A DNA stretch of 64,000 nt from JAIROC01 sp031553535 (GCA_031553535.1 JAVBLM010000001.1:62001-126000), one strand, 5' to 3'; counted from the stretch's first letter, positions 19,321 to 29,538 are shown. The notes: generated from the sequence alone by a model not told the origin. Made by a program: numbers and translations.

Positions 19321-19357
19321 AAAAAAAGATCCCCATTATTTATTTACGGGGATCTTT
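19321..19357 (-). terminator. Terminator of nifJ
   Basis: A 10-bp perfect stem (AAAGATCCCC / GGGGATCTTT) with a 13-nt loop; on the minus strand it runs into seven T. It lies 28 bp past the nifJ stop. Confidence 0.9.
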
Positions 19358-19384
19358 CTATTCATTCTATATACGAACGAAGGT

Positions 19385-22300
19385 TTATTTCATTTCCGCC
19401 AATCGTTTGTATTGATTATAACGCCACTCGGCATTTTCCTGCGTTATCTTGAACAATTCTTTCGCTTCTTCCGGGAATGTTTTAACCAATGAAGAATAAC
19501 GTACTTCATTCATTAAGAATTCTTGGAATTTAGCCCAATCCGGTTCTTTACTATCCAGAACAAATGGATTTTGACCTGTTCCTTCCAACGTTGGATTATA
19601 TCTCCATAAATGCCAGTAACCACATTCTACCGCCATTTTTTCTTCCGTCTGGGTACGAGCCATGCCTGTCTTTATACCATGATTGATACAAGGGGCATAA
19701 CAGATAACCAATGATGGCCCGTCATAGGCTTCGGCTTCTTTAATCGCTTTGAAATATTGCGCCTGGCTTGATCCCATCGCTACCTGGGCTACATACACAT
19801 AACCATATGATTTTGCGATCATACCCAAATCTTTCTTACGAATCTTCTTTCCTGAAGTGGCAAACTTGGCAACTGCACCCGCAGGAGTAGATTTTGAAGA
19901 CTGTCCACCCGTATTAGAGTAAACTTCCGTATCCAAAACCAATACGTTTACATTTTCACCGGAAGCCAATACGTGATCCAATCCTCCGAAACCGATATCG
20001 TATGCCCAGCCGTCTCCTCCGAATATCCATTGGGACTTTCTTGCCAGGTATTGTTTTAAATCAACGATTTCCTTACAGTAACTGCAATCACATTTTTTCG
20101 CTAACTCTACAATCTGATCACCTAACTTTTTACTTTCTGATGTGCTTTCGCGATTATCTATCCATTGTTTAAATAAGGATTTCAATTCTGCAGAACAACA
20201 ATCACATGTTGAGATAGCTTCTTTCATGATACGCTCAATACGATCACGCATCTGGCGTGTTGCTGTAGCCATACCTAAACCATATTCCGCATTATCTTCA
20301 AATAATGAATTTGCCCATGCCGGCCCGAATCCGGATTGATAGTTCCTGCAATAAGGAGTTGCAGGTGCTGAACCACCATATATAGAAGAACATCCTGTAG
20401 CGTTGGCAACCATCATCTGCTCTCCAAATAATTGAGTAATGGTTTTGATATATGGAGTTTCTCCGCAACCGGCGCAAGCTCCCGAAAACTCGAATAAGGG
20501 TTGTGCAAACTGACTGTTCTTAACATTCGCTGTTTTATCAATCAGATTATCCTTATAAGTAACATTCTTCTGAACATAATCCCAACGTTCTGCTTCTGCC
20601 ATCTGGCTTTCCAGCGGTTTCATCTCTAACGCTTTGGTTTTAGCCGGACAGATATCCGCACAGTTTCCGCAACCCATACAGTCCAAAGCAGATACCTGTA
20701 TTCTGAATTCCAATCCTGCCAGTTCTTTTCCGATAGCCTTAATGGTTTTTGTGCCTGCAGGAGCATTCTTCAATTCTTTTTCGTCGAAAAGGAACGGACG
20801 AATAGCAGCATGAGGACATACTAAAGAACATTGGTTACACTGAATACAATTTTCAGGTATCCATTCCGGCACATTAACCGCTACACCGCGTTTTTCATAA
20901 GCAGTTGTTCCTGCAGGGAATGTTCCGTCTTCATATCCATTGAATGCACTAACAGGGAGGTCATTCCCTTTTTGCGCAAGCATCGGCTCTACAATATTCT
21001 TTATAAATACAGGGATATCTCTCTTATCTTCTTCTTTCTTTATCTCTATTTTCGCCCATTCTGCAGGAATATCAACCTTCGTGATATTTTCTCCCGCATC
21101 CACAGCGGCATAGTTCATCTTTACAATAGCTTCACCCTTACGTCCGTAGGATTTATCAATTGCTTTCTTCATTTCCTTAACAGCCAAATCGTAAGGTATT
21201 ACGTTTGATATCTTGAAAAATGCCGATTGAAGGATCGTATTCGTACGATTTCCCAATCCTATTTTCTCTGCGATAGCAGTAGCATCAATAATATACATGC
21301 TGATATTATTCTCTGCCAGATATTTCTTCACATGGTCAGGAAGTTGTTTTTTTGTATCTTCCACACTCCAGATAGAGTTATAAAGGAAAGTACCTCCTTT
21401 TTTCAATCCTTTCAAGCAATTGTATTTATGAATATAAGCAGGTACATGCACCGCTACAAAATCAGGAGTATTCACCAGGTATGGTGCCTGAATCGGTTTA
21501 TCTCCGAAACGTAAATGCGAACAGGTATATCCACCCGATTTTTTACTGTCATAATCGAAATATGCCTGGCAATATTTATCTGTAGTTTCACCGATAATCT
21601 TGATTGAGTTCTTATTAGCTCCTACCGTACCATCAGCACCCAGTCCATAAAATTTAGCTTCATAAGTCCCTTGAGGAAGAACTACGATTTCCGGCAACAA
21701 AGGAAGTGATTTATTCGTTACATCATCGACAATCCCTACCGTGAATTGATTTCTCGGATTTTCCGCTTTTAAATTATTAAAGATAGCAACTATTTGCGAA
21801 GGAGTGGTATCTTTTGAAGATAAACCATAACGTCCGCCGATAATCATTGGCTTGTATGTACAATCTTTAAATGCTTCAACTACATCCAAGTACAATGGAT
21901 CGCCATTTGCTCCAATTTCTTTGGTTCTGTCTAAAACACAGATATTTTTTGCAGTAGTCGGGAAAACTTCACGCAAATATTTAATGGAAAACGGACGATA
22001 CAAATGCACGGTAATTAATCCTACTTTGCTTCCTTCTCGATTCAATTTATCTACAACTGTTTTGATGGTTTCTGTTACCGAACCCATTGCAACAATCACA
22101 TCCGTTGCATCTGCTGCACCATAATATGTAAACGGAGCATACTGACGACCGGTGATTTTGCTCATTTCTTTCATATAATCTGCTACAATATCAGGAATAA
22201 CATCGTAGAATTTGTTTTGAGCCTCACGAGTCTGGAAATAAATATCCGGATTTTGAGCCGTTCCGCGTGTAACGGAATGTTCAGGGTTCAAAGCATTATC

Positions 22301-22915
22301 ACGATACGATTTTAATGCTTTCAAGTCTATCAGTTTTGATACTTTATCCTGATCGATAGGCTCCACTTTCTGAATTTCATGAGAGGTACGGAATCCGTCA
22401 AAGAAATGCAAGAAAGGAATTCTTGCTTTGATAGCGGCTAAATGAGCTACAGGAGCAATGTCCATAATTTCCTGAACAGAACCTGTTGCCAACATAGCAA
22501 AGCCTGTCTGACGAGTACTCATTACATCGGAATGATCTCCGAAAATAGAAAGCGCCTGTGCCGCCAACGAACGGGCAGACACATGGAATACTCCCGGTAA
22601 TAACTCCCCTGCTATTTTATACATATTGGGGATCATTAACAAAAGACCTTGAGATGCTGTAAATGTAGACGTTAATGCACCGGCTTGTAAAGAACCATGA
22701 ACAGCACCAGCTGCACCTGCTTCCGATTGCATTTCCACTACCTTAACAGTTTCTCCGAAAATATTTTTTCTTCCAAAAGCCGACCATTCATCAACATATT
22801 CCGCCATCGTTGAAGAAGGCGTAATAGGATAAATAGCGGCCACTTCGCTAAACATGTATGCAACATGAGCTGCTGCCTGGTTGCCGTCGCATGTCATAAA
22901 TTTCTTTTCTGCCAT
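19385..22915 (-). CDS. nifJ: Pyruvate:ferredoxin (flavodoxin) oxidoreductase
   Basis: 1176 residues, a single-chain enzyme converting pyruvate and CoA to acetyl-CoA, CO2 and reduced ferredoxin. N-terminal domain I begins FMTCDGNQAAAHVAYMFSEV and contains YPITPSS. Domain V has two ferredoxin-type 4Fe-4S motifs (CIQCNQCSLVCP and CMGCGNCADICP). The CAGCGETPY motif opens the proximal cluster and TPP region, with GGDGWAYDIGFGGLDH and TEVYSNTGGQ binding TPP-Mg2+. Length is full. Monocistronic, with a good promoter (22970-23000) and terminator (19321-19357). Indicates anaerobic fermentation. Confidence 0.98.
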   Translation of the reverse strand: MAEKKFMTCDGNQAAAHVAYMFSEVAAIYPITPSSTMAEYVDEWSAFGRKNIFGETVKVVEMQSEAGAAGAVHGSLQAGALTSTFTASQGLLLMIPNMYKIAGELLPGVFHVSARSLAAQALSIFGDHSDVMSTRQTGFAMLATGSVQEIMDIAPVAHLAAIKARIPFLHFFDGFRTSHEIQKVEPIDQDKVSKLIDLKALKSYRDNALNPEHSVTRGTAQNPDIYFQTREAQNKFYDVIPDIVADYMKEMSKITGRQYAPFTYYGAADATDVIVAMGSVTETIKTVVDKLNREGSKVGLITVHLYRPFSIKYLREVFPTTAKNICVLDRTKEIGANGDPLYLDVVEAFKDCTYKPMIIGGRYGLSSKDTTPSQIVAIFNNLKAENPRNQFTVGIVDDVTNKSLPLLPEIVVLPQGTYEAKFYGLGADGTVGANKNSIKIIGETTDKYCQAYFDYDSKKSGGYTCSHLRFGDKPIQAPYLVNTPDFVAVHVPAYIHKYNCLKGLKKGGTFLYNSIWSVEDTKKQLPDHVKKYLAENNISMYIIDATAIAEKIGLGNRTNTILQSAFFKISNVIPYDLAVKEMKKAIDKSYGRKGEAIVKMNYAAVDAGENITKVDIPAEWAKIEIKKEEDKRDIPVFIKNIVEPMLAQKGNDLPVSAFNGYEDGTFPAGTTAYEKRGVAVNVPEWIPENCIQCNQCSLVCPHAAIRPFLFDEKELKNAPAGTKTIKAIGKELAGLEFRIQVSALDCMGCGNCADICPAKTKALEMKPLESQMAEAERWDYVQKNVTYKDNLIDKTANVKNSQFAQPLFEFSGACAGCGETPYIKTITQLFGEQMMVANATGCSSIYGGSAPATPYCRNYQSGFGPAWANSLFEDNAEYGLGMATATRQMRDRIERIMKEAISTCDCCSAELKSLFKQWIDNRESTSESKKLGDQIVELAKKCDCSYCKEIVDLKQYLARKSQWIFGGDGWAYDIGFGGLDHVLASGENVNVLVLDTEVYSNTGGQSSKSTPAGAVAKFATSGKKIRKKDLGMIAKSYGYVYVAQVAMGSSQAQYFKAIKEAEAYDGPSLVICYAPCINHGIKTGMARTQTEEKMAVECGYWHLWRYNPTLEGTGQNPFVLDSKEPDWAKFQEFLMNEVRYSSLVKTFPEEAKELFKITQENAEWRYNQYKRLAEMK

Positions 22916-22969
22916 AAATATTTGATATTAAATGTTGTATATTCTTTTACTCTGTACTAAATTAATCTG

Positions 22970-23000
22970 CAAAATTAGTACTTTATTTTCGATTAAACAA
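22970..23000 (-). promoter_or_regulatory. nifJ promoter (TTG-N20-TAATTTTG)
   Basis: On the minus strand TTG (22998-23000) precedes TAATTTTG (22970-22977) by 20 bp, matching the Bacteroidota -33/-7 pattern. The ATG is ~55 bp downstream. Confidence 0.6.
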
Positions 23001-23104
23001 CTATATAATATGATTAATTTTATGGAATAAAATACTCTCAGCTATAAGAAATTGTGACGAAAGAGTTTATTAAACAGTGTGTAAGTTTTATATTAGAAAA
23101 CTGA

Positions 23105-24568
23105 TTATTCTATTTTTATAACCTTGACAGTTTTTATTAGCTTGTTATTTTCTTGTATTCGCATGAAATAAAGACCATGAGTTAAAGAACTTATATCAAG
23201 ATAAGTTTGATTATCGGTAAGGCATTGCGTTTTTAATAATTTCCCGGAAATATCAAACAGATGAACTTCCAGATTTTCTACATTTACCCCTTCTATTGTA
23301 ATTAGAATAATATCTTTTGTTGGGTTAGGAAATACGTTAACAATTTTCTCATCTTCGTAAGCCGTAATATTATTAAACGCCTCATCTTCGATAGAAAGAC
23401 TCATCCAAAAAGCAGTATTTATCCCTGATTCATAATAAGCTCCATTCCCATGATCAGTTGTATCAGTCGCATATCTAAGTCCAGATCCCTCATATAAAAA
23501 TGTATTATATCCACCTTGATCTTGGCTATACATATATTTCCGAGTATCGTAAGTGGTATCAGGAAGTATCCATTTCGTAATGCCAAATACATTATGCTGT
23601 ATCGATCCTCCTATATATTGTTGTCCGGATGATCCGTTAGAATTAAATGTATTTACTAGTAAAGTATCACCGTTTTGATAATCAAATCCGGGAATATACT
23701 GAGCAACTACGCCTAAAACAGATCCAATAGGAACAGTATATCCGCCAGGAATCTCTATAAATAGATGCCTCCACCCTACCGCATTAGAATTAAGTGCTAA
23801 AACGCTATCCTCTTCACCTAAAATATAATCTACCGTAATTTTATTTTCTGCTCTCATGACAGGGCCAACTCCCTTTTGAGGTATCGGATTCGGATAATCA
23901 ACATTCGGGTTTAATGAATATCCTAATAATCGTCGCGCCCCCTGACTTTCTCTCCGTATTAGATTATTATATGCAGTGCTTCCGCCATTCTTTATCCTAG
24001 TATCAAAATAAGCGATGTGAAAACGCAAGGTATCAGGAGTTGGTAACACTCCTTGAGGTAAAAGATAATTTACATACGTCCAAAGTGTATCCAGTCTGTA
24101 ACCATATCCTACTCCGTTCTCGTCCATAAATAATGATTGTTTTCCATATACGTCAAAATCATAAGAATAGGGATCAAAAACAAACCCAGTAGAACTAATA
24201 TTAGGATATTTAAAAGTATTGTTAGTATTTCCCAGATCATATTGATATCTACTTGCTAAAGAATCCGGAAATAAATAAGTAAACTCCGGGGACTGCCAAG
24301 ATTGTGTAGGCATAAAAGTAAGGTCCGGTATATTCGTCATAGCAAAGCCAGCATTAGGTACTATCCCATAATAAGTGTAGTTAGTTTTATGTACGGGCTC
24401 AGGTTTATTTGTACTGTTTATTGGTATCGAAGTAGTGGTGAGTTGTACCTCTATTCGTTCCGGGAGTTGATTCTGAAAAGGTGTAAATTCCGATTTTGAA
24501 ACATTCGATTGAGCTATTGAACTAATAATCAACATTGTTGAAAAGGTAAAGAATAGTATTCGTTTCAT
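23105..24568 (-). CDS. T9SS-secreted protein, paralogue of the 10592-12919 product
   Basis: 487 residues from the ATG at 24568. The longer frame to 24631 adds 21 residues before a clean signal peptide (MKRILFFTFSTMLIISSIAQ). Residues ~50-350 align by eye with the N-terminal domain of the protein at 10592-12919: YTYYGIVPN, FTYLFPDSLASRYQ, GFVFDPYS, PTPDTLRFHIAYFD, VPIGSVLGVVAQYIPGFDY. There are no FN3-like repeats here. The domain joins directly to a T9SS sorting domain (VFPNPTKD, HGLYFMRIQEN). Unknown activity, presumably surface exposed or released. Confidence 0.85.
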   Translation of the reverse strand: MKRILFFTFSTMLIISSIAQSNVSKSEFTPFQNQLPERIEVQLTTTSIPINSTNKPEPVHKTNYTYYGIVPNAGFAMTNIPDLTFMPTQSWQSPEFTYLFPDSLASRYQYDLGNTNNTFKYPNISSTGFVFDPYSYDFDVYGKQSLFMDENGVGYGYRLDTLWTYVNYLLPQGVLPTPDTLRFHIAYFDTRIKNGGSTAYNNLIRRESQGARRLLGYSLNPNVDYPNPIPQKGVGPVMRAENKITVDYILGEEDSVLALNSNAVGWRHLFIEIPGGYTVPIGSVLGVVAQYIPGFDYQNGDTLLVNTFNSNGSSGQQYIGGSIQHNVFGITKWILPDTTYDTRKYMYSQDQGGYNTFLYEGSGLRYATDTTDHGNGAYYESGINTAFWMSLSIEDEAFNNITAYEDEKIVNVFPNPTKDIILITIEGVNVENLEVHLFDISGKLLKTQCLTDNQTYLDISSLTHGLYFMRIQENNKLIKTVKVIKIE

Positions 24569-24685
24569 TGTTGTTTTTATTTTGTGATTAATACTAATCA
24601 CAAAAATAATGTTTTTATTAACATTAAACAAAAAAACGTTACTGTTTTTTGAAAGAATCCGAAAAACGAATACTTTTACATTCGC

Positions 24686-25633
24686 CTATTCCAACATCCA
24701 ATCTTTTAGATCGATATCCTCATCATGGATTATCCCCAGGTAGTTTTGATAACGGGAATCAGCAATTTTCCCTTCTTCCCATGCCTCCTTAATTGCGCAT
24801 CCGGGTTCGTGAGTATGCGTACAATTATTAAATTTGCATTCCGGTAATAACTTTAACATTTCAGGAAAATAATGGGAAACTTCTTCTTTTTTATATCGGA
24901 TAAGGCCGAATTCCTTAATCCCCGGCGTATCAATAATAAAACCGCCAAATGAAAGTTCAAACATCTCAGCAAAGGTTGTTGTGTGCTTTCCTTTATTGTT
25001 ATAATCGGAGATATCACCAATTTTCAATTGTAATCCCGGCTCCAGATAGTTAATTATACTGGACTTTCCCACTCCCGACTGTCCGCTAAAAAGGGAAACC
25101 TTGCCTTTCATTTCCGATTTCAAGATTTCCATGCCGGTTCCATTCACTATGGAAGTAGAAATGCATTCATAACCGATACCGGAATACATTTTTTGCAATC
25201 GTTCTTGCAGTTGCTCTAAATCCGCATTGTATAAATCAATTTTATTGAATACCAAGATCGTCCTTATCCCAAATGATTCCGAAGCGACCAAAAACCTGTC
25301 GATAAACCCAAGCGGTGTACGCGGTTCAATGAGGCTTATTACCAAAAATGCACAATCGATATTAGCCGCAATAATATGGGAGATTTTAGACAGATTTACC
25401 GATTTACGGTAAATAAAATTCTTTCTGGGCTTAATATCCGTAATGAAACCATATTCTTGTTTATCTTCCCGGATAAAGAGAACCTTATCGCCTACTGCAA
25501 TAGGATTAGTAGTTTTTATTCCCTGAATACGGAATTTACCTCGCAGCTTACATGTTATTATCGACCCATTCTGCCCACGAACAAGGTAAAAACTTCCTGT
25601 AGATTTTATAACCAAGCCTTCTTCTTTAATCAT
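24686..25633 (-). CDS. rsgA: Ribosome small subunit-dependent GTPase A
   Basis: 315 residues, a circularly permuted GTPase that checks late 30S assembly. An N-terminal OB fold (1-~70) is followed by the permuted G motifs: G4 NKID, then G1 GQSGVGKSS, then G3 DTPG. The C-terminal zinc-binding knuckle is CKFNNCTHTHEPGC. The start ATG at 25633 has a TAATTTTG box ~95 bp upstream (25728-25735, minus strand). Monocistronic. Confidence 0.97.
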   Translation of the reverse strand: MIKEEGLVIKSTGSFYLVRGQNGSIITCKLRGKFRIQGIKTTNPIAVGDKVLFIREDKQEYGFITDIKPRKNFIYRKSVNLSKISHIIAANIDCAFLVISLIEPRTPLGFIDRFLVASESFGIRTILVFNKIDLYNADLEQLQERLQKMYSGIGYECISTSIVNGTGMEILKSEMKGKVSLFSGQSGVGKSSIINYLEPGLQLKIGDISDYNNKGKHTTTFAEMFELSFGGFIIDTPGIKEFGLIRYKKEEVSHYFPEMLKLLPECKFNNCTHTHEPGCAIKEAWEEGKIADSRYQNYLGIIHDEDIDLKDWMLE

Positions 25634-25883
25634 GATGAAGGAAAACTAATCTGTTTTTTTTTCTCACAAGAACTTGATATGAGATTCTATAATCAATTGA
25701 TAACATTGTATTGAGTTGATTCAGATACAAAATTACTACTTTTTTAAACACTAAGGTCTTAACGGATTTTATTATTCTAACAAGAAATTTGTTTTTATCT
25801 CATAACCATCGTAACAGTTGCTATGTCCAGAAAATAAAAAGCATGGCCTAAATATAAATATGCAGGATGGATAATGCTTTTCA

Positions 25884-25926
25884 AAACAAAAAACGGCAGT
25901 CAACTAATATTTAATTGATTACCGTT
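25884..25926 (-). terminator. Terminator of tRNA-Lys
   Basis: On the minus strand, 8 bp past the tRNA, AACGG...TCAA pairs with TTGA...CCGTT, followed by a run of T. The stem has a 3-nt internal mismatch. Confidence 0.75.
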
Positions 25927-25933
25927 CTTGTTG

Positions 25934-26006
25934 TGTCCTCGCAGGGACTCGAACCCTGGACCCATTGATTAAGAGTCAATTGCTCTACCAACTGAGCTAC
26001 GAAGAC
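25934..26006 (-). tRNA. tRNA-Lys (anticodon CTT)
   Basis: A 73-nt cloverleaf. The acceptor GTCTTCG pairs with CGAGGAC with one G-T pair. The anticodon loop CTCTTAA gives CTT (reads AAG). D-loop AGTTGGTAGAG and T-loop GGTTCGAGTCC are normal. The discriminator is A and CCA is not encoded. A terminator follows. Confidence 0.97.
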
Positions 26007-26216
26007 AGGATTGCAAAAATACAATTAATTTTTCAATTATCGCTTTTTAGACAAGATTATCTATCAATAGTAAGATAACCAATACGATGTATTATTCCCC
26101 CGAAAACAATTTATGAATACCTTTTTTTTATAAACTATCTGAAATTACAGTAGATAACCTCAAAATCTTTTTTCAGAGCAAACATACAACAAAAATTTCT
26201 GTTTATTAAAAAATGA

Positions 26217-26224
26217 TACCTTTG
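26217..26224 (+). promoter_or_regulatory. Candidate promoter of the potassium uptake operon
   Basis: TACCTTTG matches TAnnTTTG 23 bp before the ATG of the TrkA-type gene. The -33 element is weak. Confidence 0.45.
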
Positions 26225-26246
26225 TAAGTTTAAATTCTTATTTGGG

Positions 26247-26942
26247 ATGAATACAGAAAAATTTGCCGTTATTGGCATCGGACATTTTGGGAGAGCTATT
26301 GCGCTAAGCCTTTCTCGCAAAGGTGCGGATGTAATGGCAATAGACAATGATTATGAACGCATTGATCAAATTAGTGATGACGTATCTTATGCTGTAACAT
26401 TAGACGCAACCGACAGAAAAGCTTTGTTATCACAGGATATAAAAAGCTTCGATGTTGTGATTGTTGCTATCGGTCTCAATTTTGAACAAAGGTTACTCTG
26501 TGTTGCGTTGTTACTCGATTTAGGCATCAAACGAATAATATGCAGAGCCTTGGGAAGAAATCAGCGGATTATATTGGAAAAAATGGGAATAACAGAAATA
26601 TTATCCCCGGAAGACGAGGTTGGAGCAAATTTAGCTCGACGATTAATGAATCCAAGCATGGTTTCTTATCTGGACTTGTCGGATGATTATAGTGTTATAG
26701 AAATTATTGCTCCAAAGCTTATTTGTGGAGTAGCACTTGGAAAAATCGACCTGCGGGATAAATATAAGGTGAGCCTAATTACAATTAAACGTGCATTTAC
26801 AGAAGTACATAAAGGTATTGAAACTGAGACTCAGCATGTAATAGGGGTTCCTGACACGAAAACAATCATACAAGAAAAAGATACACTGATCTTATTTGGA
26901 AGAAATCGTGATATTGAAAAATTTGTAGAAATAAACAATTAA
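26247..26942 (+). CDS. Potassium uptake regulatory subunit (TrkA/KtrA type RCK protein)
   Basis: 231 residues, cytoplasmic. An N-terminal Rossmann RCK_N domain with GIGHFGRAIA (nucleotide loop) and an acidic residue ending strand 2 (AIDND), typical of NAD(H)/ATP-gated KTN domains. A C-terminal RCK_C domain spans ~150-228. The single KTN copy makes it KtrA/KtrC-like rather than the duplicated enteric TrkA. It gates the pore protein encoded 2 bp downstream. A DnaJ-type gene follows 2 bp after that. Confidence 0.93.
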   Translation: MNTEKFAVIGIGHFGRAIALSLSRKGADVMAIDNDYERIDQISDDVSYAVTLDATDRKALLSQDIKSFDVVIVAIGLNFEQRLLCVALLLDLGIKRIICRALGRNQRIILEKMGITEILSPEDEVGANLARRLMNPSMVSYLDLSDDYSVIEIIAPKLICGVALGKIDLRDKYKVSLITIKRAFTEVHKGIETETQHVIGVPDTKTIIQEKDTLILFGRNRDIEKFVEINN

Positions 26943-26944
26943 CA

Positions 26945-28732
26945 GTGGAATTCTTTCGTAAAATCCGTGAAAATATCAAACTTTTCATTTGGGATTATAT
27001 AAACAGCACCCATCGAATCTTAAGAGGATTAACGATTTTAGTCTCCATTTTTACCATGGGAGTGATTCTATATTTTTATGGATTCCCTCAAACAGAACAA
27101 ACAATATTTTTTTGCAACATTGTTGTAAGTTGCAGTTTACTATTTTATATTTTAAAATATGTATTATCTGCATTTTTCAATGTACATTCTGTGCTATATA
27201 TAAAAAAAAACTGGATTGAAGGACTTGTTATTCTTTTTATAATAATTTGGTTCATAATTCCATACATATTTGGTTCCGGGTCATTTGAATTATTGAACTA
27301 TCACGAAGAAAAAGGATTCAATGAGATCGTTGTATTACTTATTCAATCTTACTTTTTCTTATCAATATTAATTGAACTACTTTCTGTTGGAGACTTTTTA
27401 GGAAAAATCAAAATCGGACCGGGAGGATTATTAATCATCTCTTTTTTAATCCTGATATCAATAGGCACTTTATTACTTCTTTTGCCTGAAATGTCAACAA
27501 ATGGAATATCTCTGATCGATGCCATGTTTACCGCTACCAGTGCCAGTTGTGTTACCGGTTTATCCACTTTAGACCTGGGAACAGACTTTACCTTTAAAGG
27601 ACAGTTTATCGTCATGTTGTTAATACAGCTTGGAGGGATTAATATCGTTTGTTTTGCCTCCTTTCTTTCTTATTTTTATAAAGGAGGAACTCTTCGTCAT
27701 CAATCCGTTATGAAAGAAATGCTCAATACAACGTTACAAAGTTCCCGCAGTCTGACCCGTGAAATTGTATTGTATACTGTTACGATAGAACTAATCGGCT
27801 TTGCCTTTCTCCTCATTCACCTCAACGTAACACAGAATTATAGCAGTTCCATATCCGACAATGCTTTTCTGTCTGCTTTTCACACAATTGCTTCATTTAA
27901 TAATGCCGGCTTTTGTTTCCTGGAAGGCGGGATGACCAATCCGGTATTTCGTTATGATTATTACATACAAACAGTTACTATGATCTTGATATTCCTGGGC
28001 GGAATAGGTTTTCTAACAATTCATGATATACTGACTGTTCCTAAAGGAGTGAAAAGTCGTTGGAGTCGGCTACAAATTACATCTAAAGTTGTTTTGAAAT
28101 TATCCTTTATATTTATCCTTTTCGGAGCGGTCTCTTTCTTTATTTTAGAATATAATAATGTGAACGCGGAATCTTCTTTATTGGATAGAATATACACTGC
28201 TTTATTCACATCCATTTCAAGTCGTACCGCCGGCTTTAATACGGTAGATATTCCTGAGTTAAATATGTCTACACGACTTGTCATTCTCGTTCTTATGCTT
28301 ATCGGAGCTGCTCCCGGTTCAACAGGGGGAGGAATAAAACTAACAACCTTTTACATTTTATTTAAATCGGCAATTGCTACAGCATCAGGGAAACGTCAAG
28401 TTGCCATATATAACCGTTCCATCCCGAATGAAACAGTAGATAAAGCATACGTGGTTTTATTATTTACAGTGGTTATTATACTCATTGGCAGTTTCATTTT
28501 GACCATCTCCGATTCACAGTTTTCATTGGAAGAAATCTTTTTTGAAGTAGCCTCTGCCTTCGGTACGGCAGGCATATCATCCGGAGTTACTACTTATTTA
28601 TCAACATTTGGAAAATTTATTATAATCATTATCATGTATATAGGAAGAATCACCGTGTTAACATTGGCACTATCAATAGTAAGACGTGCTTTTACTCGTT
28701 ATTCATTAGCTGAAACAAATTTTGGAATATAA
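26945..28732 (+). CDS. Potassium transporter pore subunit (TrkH/KtrB family)
   Basis: 595 residues starting at GTG 26945, which directly follows the stop of the KtrA-type gene. Ten or more hydrophobic segments. Four pore-loop selectivity elements can be picked out: ATSASCVTGLSTLD, SFNNAGFCF, SSRTAGFNTVD and FGTAGISSGVT, each with the conserved Gly that coordinates K+. An extra N-terminal ~130 residues of membrane helices precede the canonical core, longer than KtrB and common in Bacteroidota. Moves K+ inwards, coupled to Na+ or H+. Confidence 0.93.
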   Translation: MEFFRKIRENIKLFIWDYINSTHRILRGLTILVSIFTMGVILYFYGFPQTEQTIFFCNIVVSCSLLFYILKYVLSAFFNVHSVLYIKKNWIEGLVILFIIIWFIIPYIFGSGSFELLNYHEEKGFNEIVVLLIQSYFFLSILIELLSVGDFLGKIKIGPGGLLIISFLILISIGTLLLLLPEMSTNGISLIDAMFTATSASCVTGLSTLDLGTDFTFKGQFIVMLLIQLGGINIVCFASFLSYFYKGGTLRHQSVMKEMLNTTLQSSRSLTREIVLYTVTIELIGFAFLLIHLNVTQNYSSSISDNAFLSAFHTIASFNNAGFCFLEGGMTNPVFRYDYYIQTVTMILIFLGGIGFLTIHDILTVPKGVKSRWSRLQITSKVVLKLSFIFILFGAVSFFILEYNNVNAESSLLDRIYTALFTSISSRTAGFNTVDIPELNMSTRLVILVLMLIGAAPGSTGGGIKLTTFYILFKSAIATASGKRQVAIYNRSIPNETVDKAYVVLLFTVVIILIGSFILTISDSQFSLEEIFFEVASAFGTAGISSGVTTYLSTFGKFIIIIIMYIGRITVLTLALSIVRRAFTRYSLAETNFGI

Positions 28733-28734
28733 TT

Positions 28735-29538
28735 ATGGACAGAGGGTGTTTATTGCCGTTTATTTTTAGCGTATTAGGTTCCTTTATAGGGGGGTTGCCC
28801 GGAGCACTATTAGGCGCATTATTAGGGTATGGGATCTCTATGCTTACTCCTCAAAAATCTTACTCCCAAGCCAGGACAATGGATCGTACCGTATTGGAAT
28901 CCATAACTAAATTATCCTTGGTTTTGATGAAAGCCGATTCCAGTGTTATGCGATCCGAGCTATATTTGTTTAAAGAATTTATGGTTCAAAGCTTTGGCAA
29001 TTCTATTGCTTCGGAAGCAATAGAATTGCTTCAACAATTTAAAGATACGCCTTTGACCATTGATGAAGCCGCCGGAGATATTAACTATAAACTTAATTAT
29101 ACAGAGCGAATGCAAGTTCTTCAATTCTTATTTCAACTTGCAGGAGCCGATGGGCCGATAAATTCATCAGAATTATCGGTTCTATCACAAATTGCGCAAC
29201 GATTAAAAATACAACAAGCTGATTTTGTAACTTTAAGAATGTACTTCGAATTCAAGTACAACCAACAACATTTCCGGTCAGGAGGCTATAGTTATGATCA
29301 ACAACAATCCTATACAGGAGTACGGGATGCCTCTCCTCAGGAAGCCGATTATGCCATGCTCGGAGTTAAAAGTACGGATAGTGATGAAACTATCAAAGCA
29401 GCATATCGCCGTTTGGCAGTAGCCAATCATCCCGATAAAGTACAACATCTTGGGGAAGTTGCCCGGACAGAAGCAGAGAAAAGATTCAGTGAAATAAATC
29501 AAGCCTATCATCGAATTAAAAAAGCAAGAAACTTATAA
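28735..29538 (+). CDS. TerB-like / J-domain membrane-anchored co-chaperone (DjlA-like)
   Basis: 267 residues. An N-terminal Gly-rich hydrophobic anchor (residues 5-30), a TerB-like all-alpha domain (~45-165), and a C-terminal J domain (~205-265) with the HPD motif in VANHPDKVQH. This order matches DjlA, which activates DnaK at the inner membrane. It begins 2 bp after the stop of the potassium pore gene, so it is probably co-transcribed and may assist assembly of that transporter. That link is inference from position. Confidence 0.88.
   Translation: MDRGCLLPFIFSVLGSFIGGLPGALLGALLGYGISMLTPQKSYSQARTMDRTVLESITKLSLVLMKADSSVMRSELYLFKEFMVQSFGNSIASEAIELLQQFKDTPLTIDEAAGDINYKLNYTERMQVLQFLFQLAGADGPINSSELSVLSQIAQRLKIQQADFVTLRMYFEFKYNQQHFRSGGYSYDQQQSYTGVRDASPQEADYAMLGVKSTDSDETIKAAYRRLAVANHPDKVQHLGEVARTEAEKRFSEINQAYHRIKKARNL

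Noticed and set aside
20831..21514. Plus-strand ORFs opposite nifJ
   Set aside because: Shadow frames; nifJ is intact and certain on the minus strand.
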